Positions 8,766 to 16,660 of a stretch of 64,000 bases of DNA are shown in pieces. How positions within the stretch are numbered: the first letter of the stretch is position 1; every line of letters starts with the position of its first letter. Both the position numbers and the translations under genes were made by a program. The stretch is from Hydrogenobaculum sp. 3684 (lineage in GTDB: Bacteria > Aquificota > Aquificia > Aquificales > Aquificaceae): contig NC_015557.1 in assembly GCF_000213785.1 (NCBI RefSeq), forward strand, positions 1,468,664 to 1,532,663, written 5' to 3'. The notes beneath the pieces are model-generated. The model made no database searches. It had not been told where the DNA came from and worked only from the letters and a program-made list of their open reading frames with translations.

Positions 8766-9876
8766 TGCTTTTAAAATCATCGTAAGCCTCTTCTACAAAG
8801 GTTTTTATCTCTTTTTCAAATCTATCTCTTGAAAACCTTAGAGCGTTTTGTCTTATCGTTTTTGGGTCAAAGGTATCTTGAAGCTTTTCAAAGGTGTTTA
8901 TAGCTTCTACGATAGAATCAACATTTTGATTTAAAAAATAAATCCCTGTTTTTTTATCCAAAACCGTTTCTTTTGCTCCACCAAAACCATAGCATATAAC
9001 AGGTGTCCCACAGGCTTGAGCCTCCACTGGTGCTATGCCAAAATCTTCTTCTGCTGCAAACACAAAAGCTTTGGCCCTTTGCATGAGGTCTATAAGTGCG
9101 CTTTCTTTTTGATAGCCAAGAAGCTCTATATTTTTTGAAGCTTTGGCTTTTACTTTGTTAAAATCTGGTCCATCTCCTACCACCACAAGTTTTTTACCTA
9201 TTTTACTAAAAGCCTCCACTATAAGATCCATCTTTTTGTATGGCACCATCCTTGAAGCGCTTAGATAAAAATCTTCTTTTTTTTCTCTTAGACTAAATTT
9301 ATCCACATCCACAGGCGGATATATCACAGTGGCATCTTTGTTGTATATTTTCTTTATCCTTTTGGCTACATGGTATGATACGGCAATATAGCGGTCTACT
9401 CTGTTGGCGGTTAGGCTATCCCACATTCTTATCTTATGCAAAAAATACCTTGCCAAAAATCCTTTTATACCCTTTTCAAGGTTTGCTTCTTTTAGATAAT
9501 CAAAGTACAGATCCCAAGCGTATCTCATGGGTGTATAAACGTAGCTTATATGAAGCTGATACGGATGCGTTAGTACCCCTTTTGCCACTGCATGAGAACT
9601 AGACAATACAATATCGTACTCCCTTAGGTCAAACTGCTCTATGGCTATTGGAAAAAGCGGTAAATAGTTTCTATACTTTGTTTTGGCAAAAGGAAGATGC
9701 TGTATAAAACTAGTTTTTGAGCTTTTACCTTTTAAGATAATATCTCTATCTTCTTTATTTAAAAAATCCACAAGAGCGTATATAACAAAATCATCCCAGA
9801 TGTTTGTAAAACTTTCTACACACCTTTCTGCCCCTCCATACACCACAAACCAATCATGCACCAAAGCTTTTTTCAT
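8755..9876 (-). CDS. GT4 glycosyltransferase, mannosyltransferase-like
   Basis: GT-B enzyme of 373 residues beginning MKKALVHDWFVVYGGAERC, the usual N-terminal loop of GT4 mannosyl/rhamnosyl-transferases. Further motifs are SSSHAVAKGV (about 95), YPPVDVDKF, SRMVPYKKMDLIVEAF (about 210) and EEDFGIAPVEAQACGTPVI (about 277-295) with the E-x7-E-like donor site. An in-frame ATG at 9891 lies inside the extended -10 TGGTATAAT, so the transcript cannot include it; ATG 9876 is the better start. It is divergent from gmd across 42 bases. GDP-mannose derivatives are plausible donors because gmd is adjacent, but this is inference. Confidence 0.85.
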   Translation of the reverse strand: MKKALVHDWFVVYGGAERCVESFTNIWDDFVIYALVDFLNKEDRDIILKGKSSKTSFIQHLPFAKTKYRNYLPLFPIAIEQFDLREYDIVLSSSHAVAKGVLTHPYQLHISYVYTPMRYAWDLYFDYLKEANLEKGIKGFLARYFLHKIRMWDSLTANRVDRYIAVSYHVAKRIKKIYNKDATVIYPPVDVDKFSLREKKEDFYLSASRMVPYKKMDLIVEAFSKIGKKLVVVGDGPDFNKVKAKASKNIELLGYQKESALIDLMQRAKAFVFAAEEDFGIAPVEAQACGTPVICYGFGGAKETVLDKKTGIYFLNQNVDSIVEAINTFEKLQDTFDPKTIRQNALRFSRDRFEKEIKTFVEEAYDDFKSTKN

Positions 9877-9889
9877 CGGATCAAAAACC

Positions 9890-9898
9890 ATTATACCA
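9890..9898 (-). promoter_or_regulatory. Extended -10 promoter for GT4 gene 8755-9876
   Basis: The minus strand reads TGGTATAAT, a perfect extended -10, 13 bases before ATG 9876. The predicted leader is about 6 bases. Confidence 0.5.
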
Positions 9899-9902
9899 AA
9901 TA

Positions 9903-9911
9903 TGCTATAAT
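9903..9911 (+). promoter_or_regulatory. Extended -10 promoter for gmd
   Basis: TGCTATAAT ends 7 bases before ATG 9919, so transcription would begin at or next to the A of the ATG (leaderless). It lies only a few bases from the divergent extended -10 at 9890-9898. Confidence 0.55.
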
Positions 9912-9918
9912 ATCTATC

Positions 9919-10947
9919 ATGAAAAAAGCACTAATAACAGGTATTAGAGGACAAGACGGGGCATACTTGGCAAAGCTGTTGCTTGAAAACGGCTACGAGG
10001 TTTACGGGGCTGATAGAAGAAGCGGTGATTCTTCAAACTGGCGCTTAAAAGAGCTTGGTATAGAAAAACATGTAAAGATTGTCTATATGGATCTTTTGGA
10101 GCTTACCAACATAAGGCATGTGATAAAAGATGTTATGCCAGATGAGGTTTACAACTTGGCAGCCCAGAGTTTCGTAGGTATTTCTTTTGAGCAGCCCATC
10201 CTTACCACAGATATAGATGCCCTTGGGGTTTTGAGGCTTTTAGAAAATATAAGAGATATAAAAAAAGATACCAAGTTTTACCAAGCTTCTACCTCTGAGA
10301 TGTTTGGAAAAGTAAAAGAAATCCCCCAAAATGAGAACACACCCTTTCATCCAAGAAGCCCTTATGCGGTGGCAAAAGTTTATGCACACTTTATCACTCA
10401 AAACTACAGAGAAGCCTACAACATGTTTGCATGCTCTGGTATACTTTTTAACCACGAATCCCCACTTAGAGGCCTTGAGTTTGTCACAAGGAAAATCACA
10501 TACACCCTTTCTCGTATAAAGTATGGACTTGAAGATAAACTTATACTTGGAAACCTTGATTCTAAAAGAGATTGGGGATATGCCCCTGAGTATGTATACG
10601 GGATGTATTTGATGCTTCAACAAGAGACCCCAGATGATTATGTGCTTGCCACAGGTGCTACTCACTCTGTAAGGGAGTTTGTAGAAAAAGCCTCTTTAGT
10701 GGCTGGGTTTGATATAGAATGGGTTGGAGAAGCTGAAAATACAAAAGGTATAGATAAAAAATCTGGAAAAACTATAGTAGAAGTATCTAAAAAGTTTTAT
10801 AGACCAGCTGAAGTAGATCTTCTAATAGGAGATTATACAAAGGCAAAGCAAAAGCTTGGCTGGGAGCCAAAAACTACATTCGATAAAATAGTTGAGATTA
10901 TGATGGAAAAAGATTTAGAAAGGGTATCAAAAGAGGCAAAATGCTAA
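9919..10947 (+). CDS. gmd: GDP-mannose 4,6-dehydratase
   Basis: Converts GDP-D-mannose to GDP-4-keto-6-deoxy-D-mannose, the precursor of GDP-fucose, rhamnose or perosamine sugars. It is an extended short-chain dehydrogenase of 342 residues. NAD(P)-binding GIRGQDGAYLAK is at about 8-19, the catalytic STSEMFG at about 123-129, YAVAK (Tyr149/Lys153) is the proton-relay pair, and the typical NHESPLRG and KRDWGYAPEYV segments follow. The start is set by the conserved MKKALITGIRGQDG; a longer frame back to 9856 runs through the promoter. No second-step enzyme (fucose synthase, reductase or aminotransferase) lies in the window. It overlaps gspK by 4 bases, stop to stop. Confidence 0.95.
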   Translation: MKKALITGIRGQDGAYLAKLLLENGYEVYGADRRSGDSSNWRLKELGIEKHVKIVYMDLLELTNIRHVIKDVMPDEVYNLAAQSFVGISFEQPILTTDIDALGVLRLLENIRDIKKDTKFYQASTSEMFGKVKEIPQNENTPFHPRSPYAVAKVYAHFITQNYREAYNMFACSGILFNHESPLRGLEFVTRKITYTLSRIKYGLEDKLILGNLDSKRDWGYAPEYVYGMYLMLQQETPDDYVLATGATHSVREFVEKASLVAGFDIEWVGEAENTKGIDKKSGKTIVEVSKKFYRPAEVDLLIGDYTKAKQKLGWEPKTTFDKIVEIMMEKDLERVSKEAKC

Positions 10948-11837
10948 TACTCTTTCCAATAAAGCACCGTGTAGGGAAAGCTTAGGTTTGCCTTTTTTAG
11001 AATATCTGCGTGTATTTTGTAGATGGGTTTTTTGTGGTGAAGGGCTAAGACTATTATTCTTATGGCATTTGAAGGGTAGTAATATATCCGGTAGTTTGGT
11101 AAAGATAGTTTTCTGTTTACAAGGGCTTGGAGCTCATCGTCGGAGGTGATGGTGTGGTTTTTGAGGTATTCTTTTATGAGTTCTCCTTGGGGTTTTGTGA
11201 TGTTTAGCCTTGCCATTAAAACGGGTATCGGGGCCGTGTTTGGGTTAAAACCGGTATTTGGCATAATAGTTATATAGTCTTTTATAGCATCATAATCTTT
11301 TTTTGTCATACCATAGACCAAAGAAAACTCCTCTTTGTACTGGGGTAAATACTTCCTTGGTAAATACTTGTTGTAAAAATCAGAGGGTATATCCTCATCG
11401 TGATAGTTTGGGTTTATCCAAGCATACCAAGCTTTTAGCACTATATCTGGATCTGCTTTTGTATTTTCTTTTAGGAGGTTTCTAAGGGCTTCTTGATTTG
11501 GGGCTAAAATGTTTATTAGGCCGTTTGCATCTTGGAGAGATACCTCTACATCTTTAAACTTTATATAAGTGCCATCAAGAGGTAACAATGAACTTTTAAA
11601 AGGCTTTAGTACCACTTCGGAGTTTATAGCTTTTGGTGTAAACTCTGATACAGATATCATATAAAGAAGCTTATCCATGATGGAGTATGATCTTAGCATA
11701 CCTTCTGTTTTTAACTCAAGATCCCTGGTGGCTTTCATGTGCTCTTTTACTATCCAATCAAAACCTATACCAAGGCTGATGATAACCGTTGCCAAAAGCA
11801 TCACCAGCAACGTAGCTGAGCCGTTATCTCTTCTCAC
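10944..11837 (-). CDS. gspK: Type II secretion minor pseudopilin GspK
   Basis: Tip pseudopilin of the type II secretion pseudopilus, 297 residues. It has a short basic leader (MRRDNG) followed by SATLLVMLLATVIISLGIG, a prepilin-type hydrophobic helix. As usual for GspK, the position-5 Glu of other pseudopilins is absent. The large globular domain contains DANGLINI, typical of the family's metal-binding region, and NTGFNPNTAPIPVLMARL, the conserved helix-hairpin region. It starts at a GTG overlapping the GspJ end by 14 bases and is the last gene of the operon. Confidence 0.9.
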   Translation of the reverse strand: MRRDNGSATLLVMLLATVIISLGIGFDWIVKEHMKATRDLELKTEGMLRSYSIMDKLLYMISVSEFTPKAINSEVVLKPFKSSLLPLDGTYIKFKDVEVSLQDANGLINILAPNQEALRNLLKENTKADPDIVLKAWYAWINPNYHDEDIPSDFYNKYLPRKYLPQYKEEFSLVYGMTKKDYDAIKDYITIMPNTGFNPNTAPIPVLMARLNITKPQGELIKEYLKNHTITSDDELQALVNRKLSLPNYRIYYYPSNAIRIIVLALHHKKPIYKIHADILKKANLSFPYTVLYWKEY

Positions 11838-12525
11838 CCAAAGCTCCCTTATACATGTATATGTAAAAGTAAATGCTTTTTTCTAAGGAGTTGTTGTTTA
11901 TACCAAAAATTAGCTTGTGGGTTTTGCCGTATTTTTGGTATGTGATTTTTACAAGGGTAGGCAGTATTTTCTGCTTCAGGGCGTTGTAGTTTTCATACCA
12001 GTTGTATTCTCTGGTTTGGATGTTGTAACCATAATATCTTAGCTTTACCTTGTCTAAGTTTTTAAAAAGCTCAAGATGGGTGGCTTTTTTGTAATCCTCA
12101 TCTTTGTAAAAGTTTATAAGATCCTCATAGTACATCGTGTATACTGGCTTTTCATAGTAGATTATATCGTATTTTTTATCTTTTTTCTCATGAACTTTTA
12201 CCAATGATAGCACCGGCAGCGAGCTTGCTATAGGAGATGCACTTACGTACTCAAAATAGTTTGACTTTCCCACAAAAAACGGTCCCCAGCTGTAAGGGGA
12301 TTGTACATAGTAATCTATCATAGAACCTATATTTTTTGTAAGCCATACGTATTTGGCGTTTTGCCAAAAGTTTAGCCCTTTAGATAGTATGTTTTTGTAC
12401 TGTCTTAGGCCTTGGGTAAAGGCCATAGTCCCAAGCATCACCATCATGCTAAAAATAGCCACCGCTATGATTACTTCTATAAGGGTATATCCATGTTTTC
12501 TTTTAAAAGCCTTAAAACGGTACAT
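11824..12525 (-). CDS. gspJ: Type II secretion minor pseudopilin GspJ
   Basis: Minor pseudopilin of 233 residues. The basic leader ending KHG is followed by the class III prepilin motif YTLIEVIIAVAIFSMMVMLG, with Glu at mature position 5. The predicted globular part carries the GLRQYKN and LVKITYQKYGK segments expected of GspJ. It overlaps gspI by 14 bases and gspK by 14 bases, so translation is probably coupled. It is assigned as J because it is the largest pseudopilin with TLIEV and lies between I and K, the order found in most systems. Confidence 0.87.
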   Translation of the reverse strand: MYRFKAFKRKHGYTLIEVIIAVAIFSMMVMLGTMAFTQGLRQYKNILSKGLNFWQNAKYVWLTKNIGSMIDYYVQSPYSWGPFFVGKSNYFEYVSASPIASSLPVLSLVKVHEKKDKKYDIIYYEKPVYTMYYEDLINFYKDEDYKKATHLELFKNLDKVKLRYYGYNIQTREYNWYENYNALKQKILPTLVKITYQKYGKTHKLIFGINNNSLEKSIYFYIYMYKGALGEKR

Positions 12526-12970
12526 TTATAAGCTCTTTGCCAGTGGGACCTAAATATTTGTATTTTAAAATATCTATGTGATAAGGGTTTTTGTAGTTTT
12601 TGTAAGAAAGGAAAAAATCCACATGGTAAATGTAAAGCTCGTAAGGAAGTTCAGAGTTACCGGCGCTTGCCATGCCCATAGGTCCAAACATGAGGTTTTT
12701 TGGTGTGTTTATACGGGTTTTGCTGGTGAGTTTTGCCTTCCAGTTTAGTTTTATCTGCCCCAAAGATTCTTCTCCAATGGGTTCTTTGTTGAAGTCTACG
12801 GTTTTTAGATAGCTCACCGCTTGAGGTATCTTGGAGGATATCTTGGCTATAGTATTTGCTTGTTCTAACTCTTTAAAGCCTATTCTAAACAAATACATAC
12901 TGGCTGCCACTGCTGCTGTTAGTATCAAAGAAGCTATTATGATATCTAATAGTATAAACCCTTTATCCAT
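12512..12970 (-). CDS. gspI: Type II secretion minor pseudopilin GspI
   Basis: Minor pseudopilin of 152 residues with leader MDKG and then FILLDIIIASLILTAAVAA. Position 5 of the mature protein is Asp rather than the nearly invariant Glu, which is unusual for GspI. The rest (FKELEQANTIAKISS, a short beta-rich domain) fits the I subunit that nucleates the J-I-K tip. It overlaps gspH by 8 bases. Confidence 0.83.
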   Translation of the reverse strand: MDKGFILLDIIIASLILTAAVAASMYLFRIGFKELEQANTIAKISSKIPQAVSYLKTVDFNKEPIGEESLGQIKLNWKAKLTSKTRINTPKNLMFGPMGMASAGNSELPYELYIYHVDFFLSYKNYKNPYHIDILKYKYLGPTGKELINVPF

Positions 12971-13355
12971 TTTCTAAGCTTATGGCTCCAAAAGGTGAAC
13001 TTACCTTTATAGTGTAAGTAAAGTTTGATATTTTTATCTTCATGTCCCCGCCTGAGGATGTGCCGTTGTTGTAAAAGATAATAGGTTTTTGGGTTTTACA
13101 GGTTATTTTATCTTTTAGTGCTATTTCTTTATCGTTTATAAAAAGATGTCCTTTTTTGCAGTGTATGTTGTACTCTACCGAGTATAAAAACGAATGTCTT
13201 CTTATTTTCGAAAGCAGTATAAGTATCTTTTCAGCACTTTGAGATGCCATATAGCTTTTATACATATTTATGGATATAGGGGCTATAGTGGAAAAAAGTA
13301 TGGCTATTATAGCCACCACTATAAGCATCTCTATAAGCGTAAAGCCTTTTTTCAT
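12963..13355 (-). CDS. gspH: Type II secretion minor pseudopilin GspH
   Basis: Minor pseudopilin of 130 residues with a canonical leader and cleavage site, MKKG followed by FTLIEMLIVVAIIAILFSTI. A helix with LLSKIRRHSFLYSVEYNI and a short beta domain containing NDKEIALKD match GspH/FimT. Start ATG 13355 overlaps the gspF stop as ATGA. Processing needs a GspO/PilD peptidase encoded elsewhere. Confidence 0.87.
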   Translation of the reverse strand: MKKGFTLIEMLIVVAIIAILFSTIAPISINMYKSYMASQSAEKILILLSKIRRHSFLYSVEYNIHCKKGHLFINDKEIALKDKITCKTQKPIIFYNNGTSSGGDMKIKISNFTYTIKVSSPFGAISLENG

Positions 13356-14542
13356 AGTTTTATGTTGCTTACACTCATAACAGTAAGCATTAAAGATACC
13401 ACTATAGTCCCCACCACGAGCCCCATAACGGTTATTATAATAGGTTCTACTAGCGATAAAACTTTTTTTATGGTATTTTTTAGCTTTTCATCAAACAATG
13501 AGTAAAGCTCATAAAACATATCCTTCATGTTACCGCTTTCATCCCCTACTTTTATCATACCCTTAAAAATAGGCGGCACAAAAGAAAGCTCGTCAAAAGC
13601 CTCACTTATCGATTTACCCTCTTTTATCTTGGGGGAGGTTTTTTTGAAGTCCTCTTTTATAAAATCGTTTCTAATTACATTTGTGGCAAGATCTAAGGCT
13701 TTTATAAACTCAACGCCGTTTTTAAGCATAGCGTACATTGCATAGCAAAACTTTGAAAGCTCAATTTGGATTATGAGATTGCCAAGTATAGGTACATATA
13801 CAAAATAGTTTGTTAGTTTTTGATATAGGTTTAGTTTAAAATACCTTGATATAACATAAAGCCATATTATGATAAACGTAAATGCTATTTCTGTTTTTGT
13901 ATTTAAGCTTTTACTAAAATCGTATAAAAACCTCGATATAAGGGGAAGATGCTTTGGGTTTGAACCAAATATGCTAAAGAACCTAGGTATTATAAGCTTA
14001 AAAATCGCCACAAGGGTTGCGAGTGATGCAAATATCAAAAACATCGGATAAGCCATGGCATTTCTAATCTCGTTTCTAAACTTTATCCTAAAATCCGTAT
14101 ACTGGGCTATGTTGTCAAAGGCATCTTTTAGGTTTCCAGTGGTTTCCCCCACTTTCAGCATCGTTATCACAAGAGGGTCAAACATCTTTTTTTCTTCAAA
14201 AGCACTAGAAAGAGATTTTCCGCTTTTGATATCTTTTAGTATGTTTTCTAAAAATATCTTTAGTTTTTCTTGTTCTAAGGAATCTATCACCATTTTCAAA
14301 GCCCTGTCGAGGACTATACCTGAGTTTAACAAAACCGACATCTCTTTGGATATGGTGTAAAGATCATCGTCTTTTATCCTTTGACTTTGGCTAAAAAGAT
14401 TTTCCTTTTTTGGCTCAACTTTTACTATGATAAGCCCAGATTCTTTTAGCTTTAACTTCGCCTCTTTCAAAGACTCCGCACTTAACACCCCTCTTATCTC
14501 TTTGCCAGTTTTGTCAAGGGTTATATACTCAAAGTCCATCAT
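13352..14542 (-). CDS. gspF: Type II secretion inner-membrane platform protein GspF
   Basis: Polytopic platform protein of 396 residues that couples the GspE ATPase to pseudopilus growth. It has an N-terminal YKALDxxGK-like segment (FEYITLDKTGKEIRG, about 4-18) and two T2SSF domains (about 65-190 and 265-390) with paired hallmarks, MLKVGETTGNLKDAFDNIA and MIKVGDESGNMKDMFYEL. Three membrane helices are at about 165-190, 215-235 and 368-390. The start ATG overlaps the gspE stop by one base (TGATG), indicating translational coupling. Confidence 0.94.
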   Translation of the reverse strand: MMDFEYITLDKTGKEIRGVLSAESLKEAKLKLKESGLIIVKVEPKKENLFSQSQRIKDDDLYTISKEMSVLLNSGIVLDRALKMVIDSLEQEKLKIFLENILKDIKSGKSLSSAFEEKKMFDPLVITMLKVGETTGNLKDAFDNIAQYTDFRIKFRNEIRNAMAYPMFLIFASLATLVAIFKLIIPRFFSIFGSNPKHLPLISRFLYDFSKSLNTKTEIAFTFIIIWLYVISRYFKLNLYQKLTNYFVYVPILGNLIIQIELSKFCYAMYAMLKNGVEFIKALDLATNVIRNDFIKEDFKKTSPKIKEGKSISEAFDELSFVPPIFKGMIKVGDESGNMKDMFYELYSLFDEKLKNTIKKVLSLVEPIIITVMGLVVGTIVVSLMLTVMSVSNIKL

Positions 14543-16218
14543 CAGGCAATTCTCAAAACTTCTTCTATAGTGGTTATACCCTCTATGACTTTTAAAAACC
14601 CATCCTCTCTCAAGGTTCTGTAATAAGGCTTTTGAAATAAAATAGCTCTTATGTTATCTATAGATTTGTGGCTTACAAAAGCCTCCTTTAGGTCTTCTGA
14701 GTATTCAAAAAGCTCGTATATGGCAATACGTCCTCTGTATCCTGTATTTGCACACTTATCACAGCCCCTTCCTTTTCTAAACTCTTTTTTTTCCAAAAGA
14801 TGATCAAACTTTTCTGATAGCTGGTCCAATTTAAACTTTCTTACGATATTATCTTCTAAGTTTACAGGCTCTGAGCAATAAGGGCAGTTTGTCCTTACAA
14901 TACGCTGGGCTACTATACCAAGTATAGAGGCGTTTATAAGATAATCTTCTATACCCATTTCCAAAAGCCTAAAAAGACTGCTGGGTGCATCATTGGTGTG
15001 AAGGGTGGAAAACACCAAGTGCCCCGTTAGTGCGGATTGAATCGATATCTCTGCGGTTTCTTTGTCTCTTATCTCACCCACCATGATGATATCTGGGTCA
15101 TGTCTTAGTATAGACCTAAGAGCCGATGCGAAGGTAAGCCCTATATCTGGTTTTATTTGAATTTGATTTAAGCCCTCTATCTGATATTCCACCGGGTCTT
15201 CTATGGTTATGATCTTGTCTTCTTGGGAGTTTAACATAGAAAGCACCGAGTAAAGAGTGGTGGTTTTACCGCTTCCGGTGGGTCCTGTTACTAAAATCAT
15301 ACCATAAGGCCTTTTTATGAGATCTACTAGTATATCGTAATGGTCTTTTTTTATGCCAAGCTTATCCAGTTCAAAGGTGAGTTTTCCCCTATAAAGGAGT
15401 CTTATCACCACATCCTCACCTTTTACGGTTGGTATGGTGGAAGTTCTTATGTCTATGGGAGATGAGCCTATTCTAACGCTAAACTTTCCATCTTGGGGTA
15501 GTCTTTTTTCTGCGATATCAAGTCCCGATAAAAGCTTAATACGAGAAGTAAGTGCCAAATAAAAGTTTTCATCTATTTCGTCCATCTCGTGCAAAACACC
15601 ATCTATTCTAAACCTTACTATGAAGCGCTTTTCTTGGGGTTCTATATGTATATCAGATGCATTTAGCTCCACCGCCCTTGTGATGATATCGTTTAGATAT
15701 TTTATCACTGGCACTTCTAAAGCCATGTCTTTTAGCCTTTCTGGGTCCTCTTCTTCTAAGGATACAAACTCCTCAGTGTTTGTGTCTATATACTTTCTAT
15801 ACAAAGATTTTATATACCTTTCGTAGGTTAAAAAAAGCTTTATCTTAAGTTTAGTATCTTGCTCTAGCTTGCTTATTATATGTATTTTAAGGGGGTCTGT
15901 GGTAAGGGTAAGAAGTGAATGATCTTCTTTGTCAAAAGGTAAAAACCCGTTTTTATAAAAAAAATCTAAGTTTATCTTTGTAGAAAGCTCATTTATTATC
16001 TCTTGAAATCTTAGTTCATCTATTTGATATTTTATAGGTATAGAAAGTTGTTCGCTTAGGGCATCTAAAAGCTGAGATTCTGTGATGCTTCCAAGCTGTA
16101 TTAGGATTTGGCCTATATACCCGCCGTTTTTTTTCTGTATATCAAGGGCTTTTGCTATATCTTGAGAAGAAACTCCAAACTTTTCTCTTAATATCTCTCC
16201 TATCAAAGGTTTTTTCAT
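14542..16218 (-). CDS. gspE: Type II secretion ATPase GspE
   Basis: Cytoplasmic hexameric ATPase that powers pseudopilus assembly, 558 residues. An N-terminal MshEN/T2SSE-N domain (about 1-150, LIGEILREKFGV and GQILIQLGSIT) binds the platform and GspL. The ATPase core has Walker A GPTGSGKTTT near 309, an Asp box, Walker B DIIMVGEIRD near 374 and a His box TLHTNDAPSS. A tetracysteine zinc module is present (NCPYC near 439 and GCDKCANTGYRGR), typical of GspE/PilB. It follows gspG after 7 bases and overlaps gspF by one base. Confidence 0.95.
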   Translation of the reverse strand: MKKPLIGEILREKFGVSSQDIAKALDIQKKNGGYIGQILIQLGSITESQLLDALSEQLSIPIKYQIDELRFQEIINELSTKINLDFFYKNGFLPFDKEDHSLLTLTTDPLKIHIISKLEQDTKLKIKLFLTYERYIKSLYRKYIDTNTEEFVSLEEEDPERLKDMALEVPVIKYLNDIITRAVELNASDIHIEPQEKRFIVRFRIDGVLHEMDEIDENFYLALTSRIKLLSGLDIAEKRLPQDGKFSVRIGSSPIDIRTSTIPTVKGEDVVIRLLYRGKLTFELDKLGIKKDHYDILVDLIKRPYGMILVTGPTGSGKTTTLYSVLSMLNSQEDKIITIEDPVEYQIEGLNQIQIKPDIGLTFASALRSILRHDPDIIMVGEIRDKETAEISIQSALTGHLVFSTLHTNDAPSSLFRLLEMGIEDYLINASILGIVAQRIVRTNCPYCSEPVNLEDNIVRKFKLDQLSEKFDHLLEKKEFRKGRGCDKCANTGYRGRIAIYELFEYSEDLKEAFVSHKSIDNIRAILFQKPYYRTLREDGFLKVIEGITTIEEVLRIA

Positions 16219-16225
16219 GCAAAGG

Positions 16226-16618
16226 TTATTCCCAGCTTGTTATGGCTTTTTTATCAAGTTTATCGTCTGGTCCCAAAGACCATATGTCAAAAGTTCCGTG
16301 TTCTCCCGGGCATTTAAATTGATAAGGATGTCCCCAAGGATCTAAGGGTATTTTTTCCTTAGACAGATAAGGTCCGTGCCATTTTGGGCTGTTGTCTTCG
16401 TTTTTTATAAGATCCTCCAAGGATTTTGGGCATTTGTCCATATCCATCATGTAAGAGCGTACCGCTGAAGAAAGTGTTTCTATTTGAGCTTTTGCAATCT
16501 GTTCTTTAGATTGTTCAAACTTTTTAAATATGTTTGGCATTACCAAAGAAGCTATAAGCCCTATTATGGCCACCACTATAAGTATTTCTATAAGCGTAAA
16601 ACCTCTTTTTCTTCTCAT
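16226..16618 (-). CDS. gspG: Type II secretion major pseudopilin GspG
   Basis: Major pseudopilin of 130 residues. The leader MRRKRG precedes FTLIEILIVVAIIGLIASLV. The C-terminal calcium-loop region is recognisable (PLDPWGHPYQFKCPGEHG and DIWSLGPDDKLD), which is diagnostic for GspG. A PYLSKEKIP segment precedes it, as in the family. Two Cys (in DKCPKS and FKCPG) could form a disulfide; this is less usual. It lies between gspD (42 bases upstream) and gspE, whereas in the enterobacterial gsp/out order it follows F. Confidence 0.95.
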   Translation of the reverse strand: MRRKRGFTLIEILIVVAIIGLIASLVMPNIFKKFEQSKEQIAKAQIETLSSAVRSYMMDMDKCPKSLEDLIKNEDNSPKWHGPYLSKEKIPLDPWGHPYQFKCPGEHGTFDIWSLGPDDKLDKKAITSWE

Positions 16619-16660
16619 AAGCTTAATTATATCTAAAATCCATATACTTTACAATGATAG

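Noticed and set aside
9375-9910. Plus-strand open frames opposite the GT4 gene
   Set aside because: They are antisense to a well-supported glycosyltransferase and have no start signals; treated as shadows.
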